From Porphyromonas sp. COT-290 OH3588 (lineage in GTDB: Bacteria; Bacteroidota; Bacteroidia; Bacteroidales; Porphyromonadaceae), in NCBI RefSeq assembly GCF_000769075.1, contig NZ_JRFC01000020.1:1-64000 (forward strand): a DNA stretch of 64,000 nt. Reading direction: 5' to 3'. Below are positions 17,216 through 25,964 of the stretch, one piece after another. The position numbers were made by a program, and so were the translations under genes. The notes below the pieces were generated by a model. That model was not told the origin of the DNA and ran no database searches. It saw only the letters and a program-made list of their open reading frames with translations. The first letter of the stretch is position 1; every line of letters begins with the position of its first letter.

Positions 17216-18157
17216 ATGAGCAAAAAGCACAAGCCCGCCCTCGGCAGAGGGCTGAACGCACTACTAGGCGGCGGTAGCCAGCCCATCGCTACCGAGTCGT
17301 TTCTCTCGCAGGCTACACCCAGCGAGAGCCAAGAGGCATCTACCCTGAGAGAGCTGCCTCTAGAGCTCATAGTCCCCAACAAAAATCAGCCTCGTAGGGA
17401 GTTTGATCCAAGTAGCCTAGAGGAGCTAGCAGCCTCCATTCGTCACCTAGGGCTTATCCAGCCTATCACCGTACAGCCACTCGAGGACGGACACTACCAG
17501 ATTATCTCTGGCGAGAGGCGCTATCGTGCAGCCCAGATAGCAGGTATGGAGCAGATACCTGTCTATATGCGTCAGGTAGAGGCCGAGGAACTACTAGAGC
17601 TAGCACTAGTAGAGAATATACAGCGAGAGGATCTCAACGCTATCGAGATTGCTCTAGCTTATCAGGAACTACTAGAAGCAACTAAACTCACACACGAAGC
17701 CCTAGCCGAGCGAGTGGGCAAGAAGCGTGCTACGATTAGCAACTACCTACGCCTGCTTCGCCTACCTAGCCAAGTACAGCTCGGGCTAAGCCAAAGACTG
17801 CTCGATATGGGACATGCTCGTGCCCTGCTACAAATAGAGGATACAGAGCGACTCATCGAGCTGTATCAGATGATTCTCAGCGAAGAGCTAAGCGTGCGTG
17901 AGGTAGAAGAGATAGCTCGTGCCATCAAAGACAGTGAGCAGTCGCCTAAAGCTGAGGCGAAGGCAACGACAGTCACGAGCAAACCAGACCGCAGAGAAGA
18001 CTTTAAGGCACTAGAGAAACATCTGGGTAAGGTCTTCGACTCTAGAGTATCTCTAAGCTGCTCGACAAAAGGCAAGGGGCGCATCAGCATTCCCTTCGCC
18101 AGTGAAGAGGATCTAGAGCGCATTATCCTACTGCTAGAGCGCATACAACAGACATAA
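17216..18157 (+). CDS. parB: Chromosome-partitioning protein ParB (Spo0J), CTP-dependent clamp
   Basis: ParB binds parS sites near the origin and spreads as a CTP-hydrolysing clamp. 313 residues: a basic N-terminal segment with GRGLNALLGGG, the ParB/Srx nucleotide-binding domain (NQPRREFDP, ISGERRYRAAQIAGM, VENIQREDLNAIE; about 60-150), a helix-turn-helix (ERVGKKRATISNYLRLLRLP; about 163-185) and a C-terminal dimerisation region. It follows parA and is 5 bp before a DUF5683 gene. No consensus parS was found in the window. Confidence 0.96.
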   Translation: MSKKHKPALGRGLNALLGGGSQPIATESFLSQATPSESQEASTLRELPLELIVPNKNQPRREFDPSSLEELAASIRHLGLIQPITVQPLEDGHYQIISGERRYRAAQIAGMEQIPVYMRQVEAEELLELALVENIQREDLNAIEIALAYQELLEATKLTHEALAERVGKKRATISNYLRLLRLPSQVQLGLSQRLLDMGHARALLQIEDTERLIELYQMILSEELSVREVEEIARAIKDSEQSPKAEAKATTVTSKPDRREDFKALEKHLGKVFDSRVSLSCSTKGKGRISIPFASEEDLERIILLLERIQQT

Positions 18158-18162
18158 GGCTT

Positions 18163-18903
18163 ATGATAGGGCGATTGGTATTGATAGTTACGATGCTATT
18201 GATTGGCTTGATAGAGCTATCGGCTCAGACCAGCCAGATTGATACGCTAAGGGGCAATGGCATCTCAACAAGCTTTGCCTCCGAACAGGCACAGTGGGCA
18301 AGTGAGCCCACTAGCTCTACGAAAACCTATACTTGGGTAGATAGCTTAGAGCACATCAGCACCTCGAGTAGCCAAGTACAACCTATCTCAATAGAGCGTA
18401 GTCTATGGCGACCTAACCCCAAGAAAGCGATGCTCTGGGCGATCCTGCCCGGAGGCGGACAGATATACAACCGCAAATACTGGAAAGTGCCCATCGTTTG
18501 GGGCGCTATGATGACGTGCTTCTATGCGATCGACTGGAATCAACGCCACTACGATGAGTATCATGCTGCCTACCGAGATCTTCGAAGTGCCGACCCAAGC
18601 AAGAACACTGCTTGGCTAGACTTCGCACCCCGTGGCACTAAACCTGAGGACTACAAACGTATGGAGCATCTAGCCTCCACACTCAAGCGAGGTAATGATT
18701 ACTTTAGACGCTACCGAGATCTAAGTATCGTGGCTGGCATTGTCGTATATGGCCTATCCGTACTAGATGCGTATGTAGACGCCGAACTCTATGCTTTCGA
18801 CATCTCGCCCGACCTTTCCCTGCGGGTTAGCCCAACCTTTCTCCCCCCTATACGGCATCAACCCTCCTACCAAATGGGGGTTATGTGTAGCCTAACATTC
18901 TAG
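18163..18903 (+). CDS. DUF5683-family membrane protein
   Basis: A 246-residue exported or membrane protein starting 5 bp after parB. An N-terminal signal sequence ends near LSAQT (residue 22). The DUF5683 core begins near 85 with PNPKKAMLWAILPGGGQIYN, followed by hydrophobic stretches (KVPIVWGAMMTCFYAI; VAGIVVYGLSVLDAYVDAEL) that look like two membrane segments. Family function is unknown. In Bacteroidota this protein commonly sits with parAB and a MltD-like transglycosylase, as here, hinting at envelope biogenesis tied to chromosome segregation; that is inference. Confidence 0.8.
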   Translation: MIGRLVLIVTMLLIGLIELSAQTSQIDTLRGNGISTSFASEQAQWASEPTSSTKTYTWVDSLEHISTSSSQVQPISIERSLWRPNPKKAMLWAILPGGGQIYNRKYWKVPIVWGAMMTCFYAIDWNQRHYDEYHAAYRDLRSADPSKNTAWLDFAPRGTKPEDYKRMEHLASTLKRGNDYFRRYRDLSIVAGIVVYGLSVLDAYVDAELYAFDISPDLSLRVSPTFLPPIRHQPSYQMGVMCSLTF

Positions 18904-18913
18904 CAACAACACA

Positions 18914-20242
18914 ATGAAACAACTACTCCGTCATCTATCACTCAGCATAAGCATAGCCCTATTAGTCCCGCCGTCCTTATCCTTGGGCACAGAGCTTGAC
19001 ACGCTCGCCCATAAGCAGGCTCAGCATACATCAAAGCAGGAGAGTACAGTTAAGAAGCTACCCAATGACAAGTTTCATCTCTCGGCATCGCTCGATCTTG
19101 AGCTAGAGAAGCTACTGCAAGGTTGGTACGAAGGCTATAGCCGCCGAGGGAGCAACTGGGGAGATGATGCTCACCACTTCGCCACCCCCAATGTACACGA
19201 CAGTGTATACATCAAGCTTCTAGACCAGATGCCCTCTGCTATCAGAATGAGCTACAATCCGCTCGTTCGAGAGAGCATAGAGCTGTACCTCTACCGTCGT
19301 CGCCCTCTGCTCAGCACAATGCTTAGCCTTGCAGATCTCTACTTCCCCGAGATCGAGATGGCACTCGATCGCAACCAACTCCCTCTAGAGCTCAAGTACC
19401 TTACCATTGTAGAGAGTGCTCTCAACCCATCTGCCGTTTCTCCTATGGGAGCAGCAGGTCTATGGCAGCTGATGCTCCCGACAGGTAAAATATATGGGCT
19501 CAAGATTAACAGCCTCGTTGATGAGCGCCTAGACCCAACCAAAAGCACAGAGGCAGCCTGCCGCTTGCTCAAGGAGCTACACAATATGTATGGGGACTGG
19601 TTCCTCGTTATGGCGGCCTACAACTGTGGACCGGGCAACGTGAACCGAGCGATCAGGAAAGCTGGCGGAGGCAGACAGAGCTTCTGGGATATCTACGAAT
19701 ATCTTCCCCGTGAAACTCGCAGATATGTTCCTCTATTTATCGGAGCCTACTTTGCGATGTACTACCATAAGGAGCATAACATTCAACCGAGAGTACACGG
19801 CACTCCCCTAGCTACAGACTACTACATCGTACGAGAGTCTACATCCATAGACAGACTCTCGGAGCTCTCTGGCATATCCCGGGAGCAGATCAAGACCTAC
19901 AATCCTCAGTTTAGACGTGGCATTATCCCGGGCAATACGGAGCCTTACCCAGTGCGTCTACCGATAGCAGGGATTATGAAACTGGAGGAACTAACGGACT
20001 CAATCAAAGCCCCCGAACTGAGCATTGCGCTAGAAGGGCCAGACAAGTCTACAGTTGCCCTCAAGGGACAAGCAATAGCCCAGAAAACTAATGTAGGCAA
20101 AACCCACAAAGTACGACGAGGCGAAACGCTTAGTACCATTGCTCGCAAGCACAAGGTCAGCGTTAAGCAGCTACAGAAGTGGAATAAGCTTAGTAGTACA
20201 CGCCTACAAATAGGACAGAAGCTACGTGTATCGGCTAGCTAG
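18914..20242 (+). CDS. Membrane-bound lytic murein transglycosylase D-like, LysM domains
   Basis: Periplasmic enzyme cleaving the peptidoglycan MurNAc-GlcNAc bond with anhydro-MurNAc formation. 442 residues with a signal peptide (about 1-25). The SLT domain spans about 150-280: ELKYLTIVESALNPSAVSP contains the catalytic Glu167, followed by GAAGLWQLMLPTG and AAYNCGPGNVNRAIRKAGG. Two LysM-type peptidoglycan-binding repeats follow, one divergent near 297-330 and a clear one at 396-440 (VRRGETLSTIARKH). The order SLT-LysM-LysM is that of MltD. It starts 10 bp after the DUF5683 stop. Confidence 0.93.
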   Translation: MKQLLRHLSLSISIALLVPPSLSLGTELDTLAHKQAQHTSKQESTVKKLPNDKFHLSASLDLELEKLLQGWYEGYSRRGSNWGDDAHHFATPNVHDSVYIKLLDQMPSAIRMSYNPLVRESIELYLYRRRPLLSTMLSLADLYFPEIEMALDRNQLPLELKYLTIVESALNPSAVSPMGAAGLWQLMLPTGKIYGLKINSLVDERLDPTKSTEAACRLLKELHNMYGDWFLVMAAYNCGPGNVNRAIRKAGGGRQSFWDIYEYLPRETRRYVPLFIGAYFAMYYHKEHNIQPRVHGTPLATDYYIVRESTSIDRLSELSGISREQIKTYNPQFRRGIIPGNTEPYPVRLPIAGIMKLEELTDSIKAPELSIALEGPDKSTVALKGQAIAQKTNVGKTHKVRRGETLSTIARKHKVSVKQLQKWNKLSSTRLQIGQKLRVSAS

Positions 20243-20280
20243 AGGGGCTAAATCAACGACTAATTGACTGACAAGATCAA

Positions 20281-22461
20281 GTGAATAATAGAAGTCTTCA
20301 CATCATCTATCTGATCGGCGTACTAGGTATTCTATCCGGATTTGCTGGCTGCGCCAATAGAGGTGCACCCGAGGGGGGACCTTTTGATGTAACTCCACCG
20401 AGGCTCGTAAGAGCTTTTCCCGAACAAGGCGCCAGAAACGTTTCGGAGAAACGCATCGTTCTTCGCTTCGATGAGTTTATCAAACTGGTCAATCAACAAG
20501 ATAAACTCATCATCTCTCCTCCGCAAAAAACAACTGCACGCATCTCGGCATCGGGCAAAGTCGTGGACATACACCTAGAAGATACGCTTAAACCCAACAC
20601 GACTTACAGCTTCTACTTCGACGATGCACTTGTAGACAACAACGAAGACAACCCTCTTGAGGACTTCTCCTACAGCTTCTCTACTGGCGAAACTCTCGAC
20701 AGTATGCAGCTTCTAGGTACAGTACTTGATGCCCAAACCCTCGAGCCCGTACAGGATCTAATGCTTGGAGCCTACTTTGCCTCAATGCAGAGTGACACGC
20801 TGCTAAGTAGCACGCCTATACCTTTCATCTCCAAGACCAACCGCATGGGTCAGTTTGTCATTCGTGGGCTTAAAGACTCTAGCTATTTGGTCTTTGGCCT
20901 CAAAGATGACGACAATGACTTGCGCTACAGCCAACCTACAGAGGGCTTAGCTTTCGATGGTGTAGCTCATAAGACTTGGCTACTGGATAGCATACGTACA
21001 GATACTATACGTATAGACTCCATAGTACGTCGAGATACACTGCATCGAGATTCGCTAGTTACCTATCCCTACACCTATTATTATCCACGTGATTTGCTCC
21101 TACGTTATTTTGTTTCGGACGTCAAGCGCATGGGGATAGAGCGATACGATCGACTAGACTCGATGGTCTGCCGTGTGGAGTTCGCCTCAATACCAGACAG
21201 TGTCCCCACAATGTACCTATTGGACTCCCCCCAACGTAACCCTCAGAGTGTCTACATCGCCTCAATAGAGGGCAAGGGGATCAATTATTGGCTTAGAGAT
21301 AGCCTGCTGATGCAAGCCGACTCACTACGCTTCGGCATCACCTACGCCAAGACCGATAGCCTGATGCAGACAGCCACCCAAACGGATACTCTGACTTTCT
21401 ACAAGCCCAAAGCCAAAACTTCGTCTAACCAAAAGAAAGACAAAAAAGAGGGCTTTACGGTCAAGCTAGAGGCTAGCAAGGGTATTAAATCACAGACACC
21501 GAGAGATAGTCTATTCATCGTGCTGTCTAGACCGGTCGACTCAATCTCTAGCTCAGCCATATCAGTCAATAAAATGGTAGACACCGTAGCCACGCCCATA
21601 TTATTTGAAGTGCGCCAAGACACCAAAGACAAACTCCGATATCACCTAGATATCGCATGGAGCTACGGAGAGAAATACAAAATCGACATAGACTCTCTCG
21701 GCGTGCAGAGCATCTATTCAGATTCATGCGAACAAGTATCTCTACAACACGAGATACTACAAGAAAAGGAGTTTGGGCGAATACAATTGTCTCTACAAGG
21801 CTTAGATGTAGCAGATAGCCTTATCGTGGCTGAGTTACTCGACAAATCGGGGACAGTACTTGGGTACTCCCGAGCAAGTGCCCAAATCGACAGTATGGTA
21901 CAGCAAGCCAAAAGTATAGAAGTAGACAGCATGCTTACGAAACTTCTTGCTGCTCAATCTGAAGGTAAAGCGTCTTCAATGCCACGCACCGCTACAGAAA
22001 AGGAGGGCATATCCGTGACCGATAGTACACTTAGCCCTGCAAACTCCACAGACAGCTTGGCTCTGCCGAAGGATTCTGTAGCGAAGCAAAAGACAATAGA
22101 GCCACATAGTATCACTTTTGTGGACCTCAAGCCTGCCGACTACTACCTACGTATCTATATCGACAGCAACGCAGACGGGCACTGGACAACAGGGAAATAT
22201 CCCGATCAACAGCCCGAAATGGTCTATTACTACCCCAAAGCTCTAGCCGTTAAGAAGGGATTCACAACCTCAGAAGTCTGGTTCCCTCTCGATCTGCCAC
22301 TAGACAAACAGAAACCCGAAGAGCTCCGCAAGACTAAGCCCGAAGAGAAAAGGAAACGAGAAAACAAAAACATAGAGTACTACAAACGCCTCCGAGATAA
22401 AAGAGGCAAGCAAGGTAGTGCCCCTATGGAGCTACCAAGTGGTCTGCCCACCTCCTTCTAG
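20281..22461 (+). CDS. Large lipoprotein with N-terminal Ig-like (Big_5) domain
   Basis: A 726-residue envelope lipoprotein. It starts with GTG at 20281; a stop codon lies four codons upstream in frame, so no earlier start is possible. The lipobox LSGFAGC places the lipidated Cys near 24. Residues about 35-135 form a Big_5 domain (TPPRLVRAFPEQG..., DDALVDNNEDNPLEDFSYSFSTG). The middle carries repeated Asp/Arg-rich segments (RTDTIRIDSIVRRDTLHRDS) and a prealbumin-like stretch near 145-235. The C-terminus is Lys/Glu-rich. Such lipoproteins are common in Bacteroidota; the role is unknown. It belongs to the parAB-mltD cluster. Confidence 0.8.
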   Translation: MNNRSLHIIYLIGVLGILSGFAGCANRGAPEGGPFDVTPPRLVRAFPEQGARNVSEKRIVLRFDEFIKLVNQQDKLIISPPQKTTARISASGKVVDIHLEDTLKPNTTYSFYFDDALVDNNEDNPLEDFSYSFSTGETLDSMQLLGTVLDAQTLEPVQDLMLGAYFASMQSDTLLSSTPIPFISKTNRMGQFVIRGLKDSSYLVFGLKDDDNDLRYSQPTEGLAFDGVAHKTWLLDSIRTDTIRIDSIVRRDTLHRDSLVTYPYTYYYPRDLLLRYFVSDVKRMGIERYDRLDSMVCRVEFASIPDSVPTMYLLDSPQRNPQSVYIASIEGKGINYWLRDSLLMQADSLRFGITYAKTDSLMQTATQTDTLTFYKPKAKTSSNQKKDKKEGFTVKLEASKGIKSQTPRDSLFIVLSRPVDSISSSAISVNKMVDTVATPILFEVRQDTKDKLRYHLDIAWSYGEKYKIDIDSLGVQSIYSDSCEQVSLQHEILQEKEFGRIQLSLQGLDVADSLIVAELLDKSGTVLGYSRASAQIDSMVQQAKSIEVDSMLTKLLAAQSEGKASSMPRTATEKEGISVTDSTLSPANSTDSLALPKDSVAKQKTIEPHSITFVDLKPADYYLRIYIDSNADGHWTTGKYPDQQPEMVYYYPKALAVKKGFTTSEVWFPLDLPLDKQKPEELRKTKPEEKRKRENKNIEYYKRLRDKRGKQGSAPMELPSGLPTSF

Positions 22462-22464
22462 AGT

Positions 22465-23694
22465 ATGTACACGCCTAAGGAAATCGAGCAGATATGCCGT
22501 TGGAGGAGCGAGTATGCGACGACTCCTCCCGATAGGTTATTGCTAGGAAGCAACGCTATTCCCTCAACTTATCGGCCAGCCGTAGCTACCCAGATCAAAC
22601 TACAACAGCTCCTCGGCAACAAATTACCTAGCTTGAGCAGGTGTGGCATCTATATCCCCGAGGGAATCAATCTAGAGCAAGCCTCTGGCGAGGCTTCGGC
22701 TCTGTACAAACAAAGGTTCGTCCTACCCGAGGATAGCCTACTCGATATGACGGGAGGTTTGGGCGTTGATTTCTGGGCGATGGCACAAGTGGCCAAAGAA
22801 GCCATATATGTCGAGCAAAACGAAGCCATGTACTCAGCCAGTGCCTACAATCTACCAAGGCTACTCCCCGACCGTCAAGTCAATTTGCTGCACGGCGACT
22901 CTATGCAGATCCTAGAGGAGATTATCAACCGACACCACCCTACCATTATTTATGTAGACCCTGCACGTCGGGAAGACATCATGGGCACTAAGCGAGTCTA
23001 CGCAATAGAAGACTGTACCCCCAACTTATACGAGCTGATTGAGCGACTAGAGCAGCTAAACGAGCCTGCGAGGCTTTTGGTCAAGCTCTCCCCTATGCTC
23101 GACATCAAGCATACTCTAGAGCATACACCACATATCCAGCAAGTCGAGGTGGTCGCTGTAAAAGGCGAGGTAAAGGAGCTATTGCTCTTGATCGACCTAA
23201 ACCTCTCACAACTTCATAGAGATCAAATTACGATTAGGGCTACAGATCTTAATGCCATAGGGCGAGCAACATCTGTGACAAGTACATACGTAGAAGAACA
23301 AGCCTCTCCCCTACAAATATCGCCTAGCCCACTATCCTATATCTACGAACCCAACGCTGCGATAATGAAGTCTGGACTGTATCGTAGCCTAGGCAAACAG
23401 CTCAATCTTGCACAACTACACCAGCATACCCATCTCTATACATCGGACGAACTACTTGCCGACTTCCCGGGACGTAAGCTAGAGTTACTCGAGGTCATTC
23501 CATTTCGCTCTGCTGCAATCAAAGGCCTCAAAAAGCGCCTACCCATGAGCATGATTAGCTGTCGAAACTTCCCAATGAAAGCCGATGCACTACGACAGAA
23601 GCTAGGGATCAAAGACGCAGGATCAACAATGCTCATTGGCACAACCCTACAAGACGGCTCAGCTACTCTACTGCTCTGCAACATGATCCTCTAA
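22465..23694 (+). CDS. Class I SAM-dependent methyltransferase with THUMP-like domain (PG_1098 type)
   Basis: 409 residues. The SAM-binding core is DMTGGLGVDFWAMA (about 93-106) with an acidic VEQNEA strand; the next conserved segment IIYVDPARR occupies the place of the catalytic [N/D]PP[Y/F]-like motif. The C-terminal region after about 285 is the THUMP-like/ferredoxin-like part described for the P. gingivalis PG_1098 family. The substrate is unknown, with rRNA or tRNA most likely. It starts 3 bp after the lipoprotein stop and ends the cluster at a strong terminator. Confidence 0.8.
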   Translation: MYTPKEIEQICRWRSEYATTPPDRLLLGSNAIPSTYRPAVATQIKLQQLLGNKLPSLSRCGIYIPEGINLEQASGEASALYKQRFVLPEDSLLDMTGGLGVDFWAMAQVAKEAIYVEQNEAMYSASAYNLPRLLPDRQVNLLHGDSMQILEEIINRHHPTIIYVDPARREDIMGTKRVYAIEDCTPNLYELIERLEQLNEPARLLVKLSPMLDIKHTLEHTPHIQQVEVVAVKGEVKELLLLIDLNLSQLHRDQITIRATDLNAIGRATSVTSTYVEEQASPLQISPSPLSYIYEPNAAIMKSGLYRSLGKQLNLAQLHQHTHLYTSDELLADFPGRKLELLEVIPFRSAAIKGLKKRLPMSMISCRNFPMKADALRQKLGIKDAGSTMLIGTTLQDGSATLLLCNMIL

Positions 23695-23698
23695 ACAA

Positions 23699-23745
23699 GT
23701 ATCGAGAGCATAATTGCCAAGCAGTGGCAGTTATGCTCTCGATAC
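23699..23745. terminator. Bidirectional terminator between methyltransferase and fimbrillin genes
   Basis: GTATCGAGAGCATAA (23699-23713) pairs perfectly with 23731-23745, with an extra inner TGCC/GGCA pair. It lies between convergent genes. Confidence 0.85.
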
Positions 23746-23764
23746 ATTAGTAGAAATTATTGAT

Positions 23765-25207
23765 TTAGAGCTGTGCTGATTGATCTCGCTCCACTACTGC
23801 CGTCGTACCCGTTGAGATACCTGTAAAAGACGACTCCGAGATCTCATCTAGATTATCTATGAAAACTGGAGGTACTGGTAGCCCCGGCTCGGATATACTT
23901 ACCAACTTAACTCTATACTCATTACCACGAACAACGCCGTATAGACCGTGGGCTTTGGGGGACTCACTATGACCAAAATGTTTGATATAAATGGTATAAT
24001 AGCTGATACCTTGATGATAGAAGCGGATCCCCTCCTTATCAAAAGATTGATTGAAGGCATCTAAGCCTATTGAAGCCTTATTAACCGCCTCCTTGAGTGC
24101 ATCGGTAGGATATTGCTGTGAAGTAATAAAGGACTTGAAGCTCTTCTCCGAATAATAAACACCCCTAAAAGCAACCCAGCCCTCACCATCTGTAAGTGTA
24201 ACCCCTCTTGGGATATAAGGATAAGCCAATACCACGCAAGGTGCTGTCCCCCTGAGATAAGCAGTCGGTGGGATAACGCTCTCCTTAACATACAAATTAC
24301 CCTCTCCTAAGCGGCTCTTATAGGCATCTGGAGTCATCGCCACCGAGGTCCACAACTCGTCCATTGCATACAGCTCTGGGGTAAAATGCCCTACACCACG
24401 AGTGTTCTGTGGCTTACTTTCTTGCCATTGTGCCCAAACAGAGGAGGCAGCATAGCGATTGGATTTGAGGCTTTGGTCACCAACAAGTTCGTCTTGGCCT
24501 GAGAGGAGCTTGCCGAGTGGTCGCAAAGGCGCAACCTCATTGAGCAGATTGGACACGACATATCGTGCAGGTGCATTCCCCTTACGGCCTCCATTTAGCT
24601 GCGGATTACCATAAACCAACACCCGAGCAAGCGAGGCCTCCAAAGTCACTCTAGTAGGTAGATGCCCCTCAGAGAAAGCCCCAGAAGGAATTGATAGTGC
24701 CCCCTGCTCGTTGAGCATGGATACCCCCTCATATACATCTCTAGCAACTCTAAACTGACTAGACTTCATCGGCCTAGCCTGCACCACAGAGTCAAGAGGC
24801 ATATCTGGAGCAGTTAGCTCGATAAGCCGAGCGCTGGGATTGGCAACTACCACAAGCTTGTAGTCATCTTGCGGTAAAACCAGCTTTAGATTCTCGAGCT
24901 GGCTATCCTCCTCGATGTTTTGCTCTTTGATTACAGCTACTTGATAGCCCTTGCCGCCTTGACGATAAAACACAAAGCGAAGGCGCTTGATCATGGTCAG
25001 AGGATCCTTTTTGGCTTGTCCCTCTCCTCGAAGTACGACCTCATTGGGCCGCCCGATAGAGAGGCGGAGGGTTGCCTCCGTAGCATTGTGCTGCGAAGTT
25101 CTAGGCTCAATAGCATCTTCTCTAGACTTGCAAGCAAAAGCAAGAACTACGATGCTCATACCTGCAAGCACCATACGTTTGGTAAGTGTCGATGTCATTT
25201 TTTTCAT
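23765..25207 (-). CDS. Fimbrillin (FimA/Mfa1-type) lipoprotein
   Basis: A 480-residue exported lipoprotein in the fimbrillin superfamily, subunits of Bacteroidota type V pili. Start taken at 25207 (MKKMTSTLTKR); a longer frame to 25288 adds a poor N-terminus. The lipobox VLAFAC gives a lipidated Cys near 25. The N-domain has VTLEASLARVLVYG-like strands; the C-domain ends with HGLYGVVRGNEYRVKLVSISEPGLP, which closely matches the conserved end of Mfa1-type fimbrillins. It stands alone, without usher, tip or anchor genes, so it may be a minor or orphan subunit. Its upstream gap carries a dispersed repeat. Confidence 0.75.
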   Translation of the reverse strand: MKKMTSTLTKRMVLAGMSIVVLAFACKSREDAIEPRTSQHNATEATLRLSIGRPNEVVLRGEGQAKKDPLTMIKRLRFVFYRQGGKGYQVAVIKEQNIEEDSQLENLKLVLPQDDYKLVVVANPSARLIELTAPDMPLDSVVQARPMKSSQFRVARDVYEGVSMLNEQGALSIPSGAFSEGHLPTRVTLEASLARVLVYGNPQLNGGRKGNAPARYVVSNLLNEVAPLRPLGKLLSGQDELVGDQSLKSNRYAASSVWAQWQESKPQNTRGVGHFTPELYAMDELWTSVAMTPDAYKSRLGEGNLYVKESVIPPTAYLRGTAPCVVLAYPYIPRGVTLTDGEGWVAFRGVYYSEKSFKSFITSQQYPTDALKEAVNKASIGLDAFNQSFDKEGIRFYHQGISYYTIYIKHFGHSESPKAHGLYGVVRGNEYRVKLVSISEPGLPVPPVFIDNLDEISESSFTGISTGTTAVVERDQSAQL

Positions 25208-25330
25208 AGAAGTAAAAGAAATAATGATGTATTTAACTCTGGTAACACCATCAATAGAGCCGACAGCCCATAGGACTAGCCCTATCAAAGGCAGAGCTAA
25301 GGTAGCGATTTATCCCAAAGAAACAAATAT

Positions 25331-25522
25331 GGGGCTGTGACAAAATTCGCTTTTGATGCAGCGCCTTTTAGGTATTTCAGAATGCACAAAACACAAGACA
25401 CTAGGAGTGAGGCTAAGGGGGGCATACTGAAGTGTGATGTGACTGAAGCCAACGCCGAAGTCCGTACAGAGCAAATGCCGCAAGTAACTTGAGCAGTTTG
25501 CGTATTACGGCAACCGCCCTCT
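25331..25522 (+). repeat. Dispersed hairpin-plus-tail repeat, copy 2
   Basis: Related to 14344-14528: a degenerate GGGGCTGTGACAAAA hairpin (25331-25345 with TTTTGATGCAGCGCC) is followed by TTTTAGGTATTTCAG, CAAAACACAAGACA, GCATACTGAAG, AAATGCCGCAAG and GTTTGCGTATTA before CCCTCT. It occupies the space between the fimbrillin start and rnpB. A minus-strand frame of 89 codons across it is not considered a gene. Confidence 0.6.
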
Positions 25523-25582
25523 GCGCCTCTAAGTGTGTTCTTCTCTAGTGTAGCGTAGGGTGCCATAAGGAATTATAGCCAC

Positions 25583-25952
25583 AGGCAGAGGGTCTATAAG
25601 CCGGGTTCTGTACTACAAGCTAGGCTGTAGCGTCTGTCATTTATCTCGACTGTGCATCGCTGCACAGCTCTAGCAATCTACCCTCCGACATGGGGCGAGC
25701 AACCCTCGTAGCGTCGGTTTACATGATCTTGCAACCCATAAGGCGTACGGCACACTGTGTCGCCACAATGCCCGGTGGGCTCTTACCCCACCTTTTCACC
25801 ATCACCTCCATTACAAGAGGCTGTCGTTCTCTGTTACACTACTCTACCCTCACGGATAGCTTCCCGTTAGGAAGTATGGTGCTCTGCGTTGCCCGGACGT
25901 TCCTCACCACTAGTCCATACGAACTAGGGCGCGACAGACCGACCCTCTGCCT
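25583..25952 (-). ncRNA. rnpB: RNase P RNA (bacterial class A)
   Basis: The catalytic RNA that removes 5' leaders from tRNA precursors. The two ends form the P1 helix: AGGCAGAGGGTC at the 5' end (25952-25941, minus strand) is perfectly complementary over 12 bp to GACCCTCTGCCT at the 3' end (25594-25583). Conserved landmarks are the 3'-proximal ACAGAACCCGGCTTA (near 25610-25595) and, near the 5' side, GGGCAACGCAGAGCACC-type P4 sequence (about 25895-25880). About 370 nt is a normal size. It begins about 12 nt after the mrp stop codon on the same strand. Exact 5' and 3' nucleotides are uncertain by a few bases. Confidence 0.95.
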
Positions 25953-25964
25953 GCTATGCTATAA

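Noticed and set aside
25297-25566. 89-codon minus-strand frame before rnpB
   Set aside because: It coincides with a dispersed repeat; the copy at 14344 has only an unrelated short frame, so there is no conserved protein.
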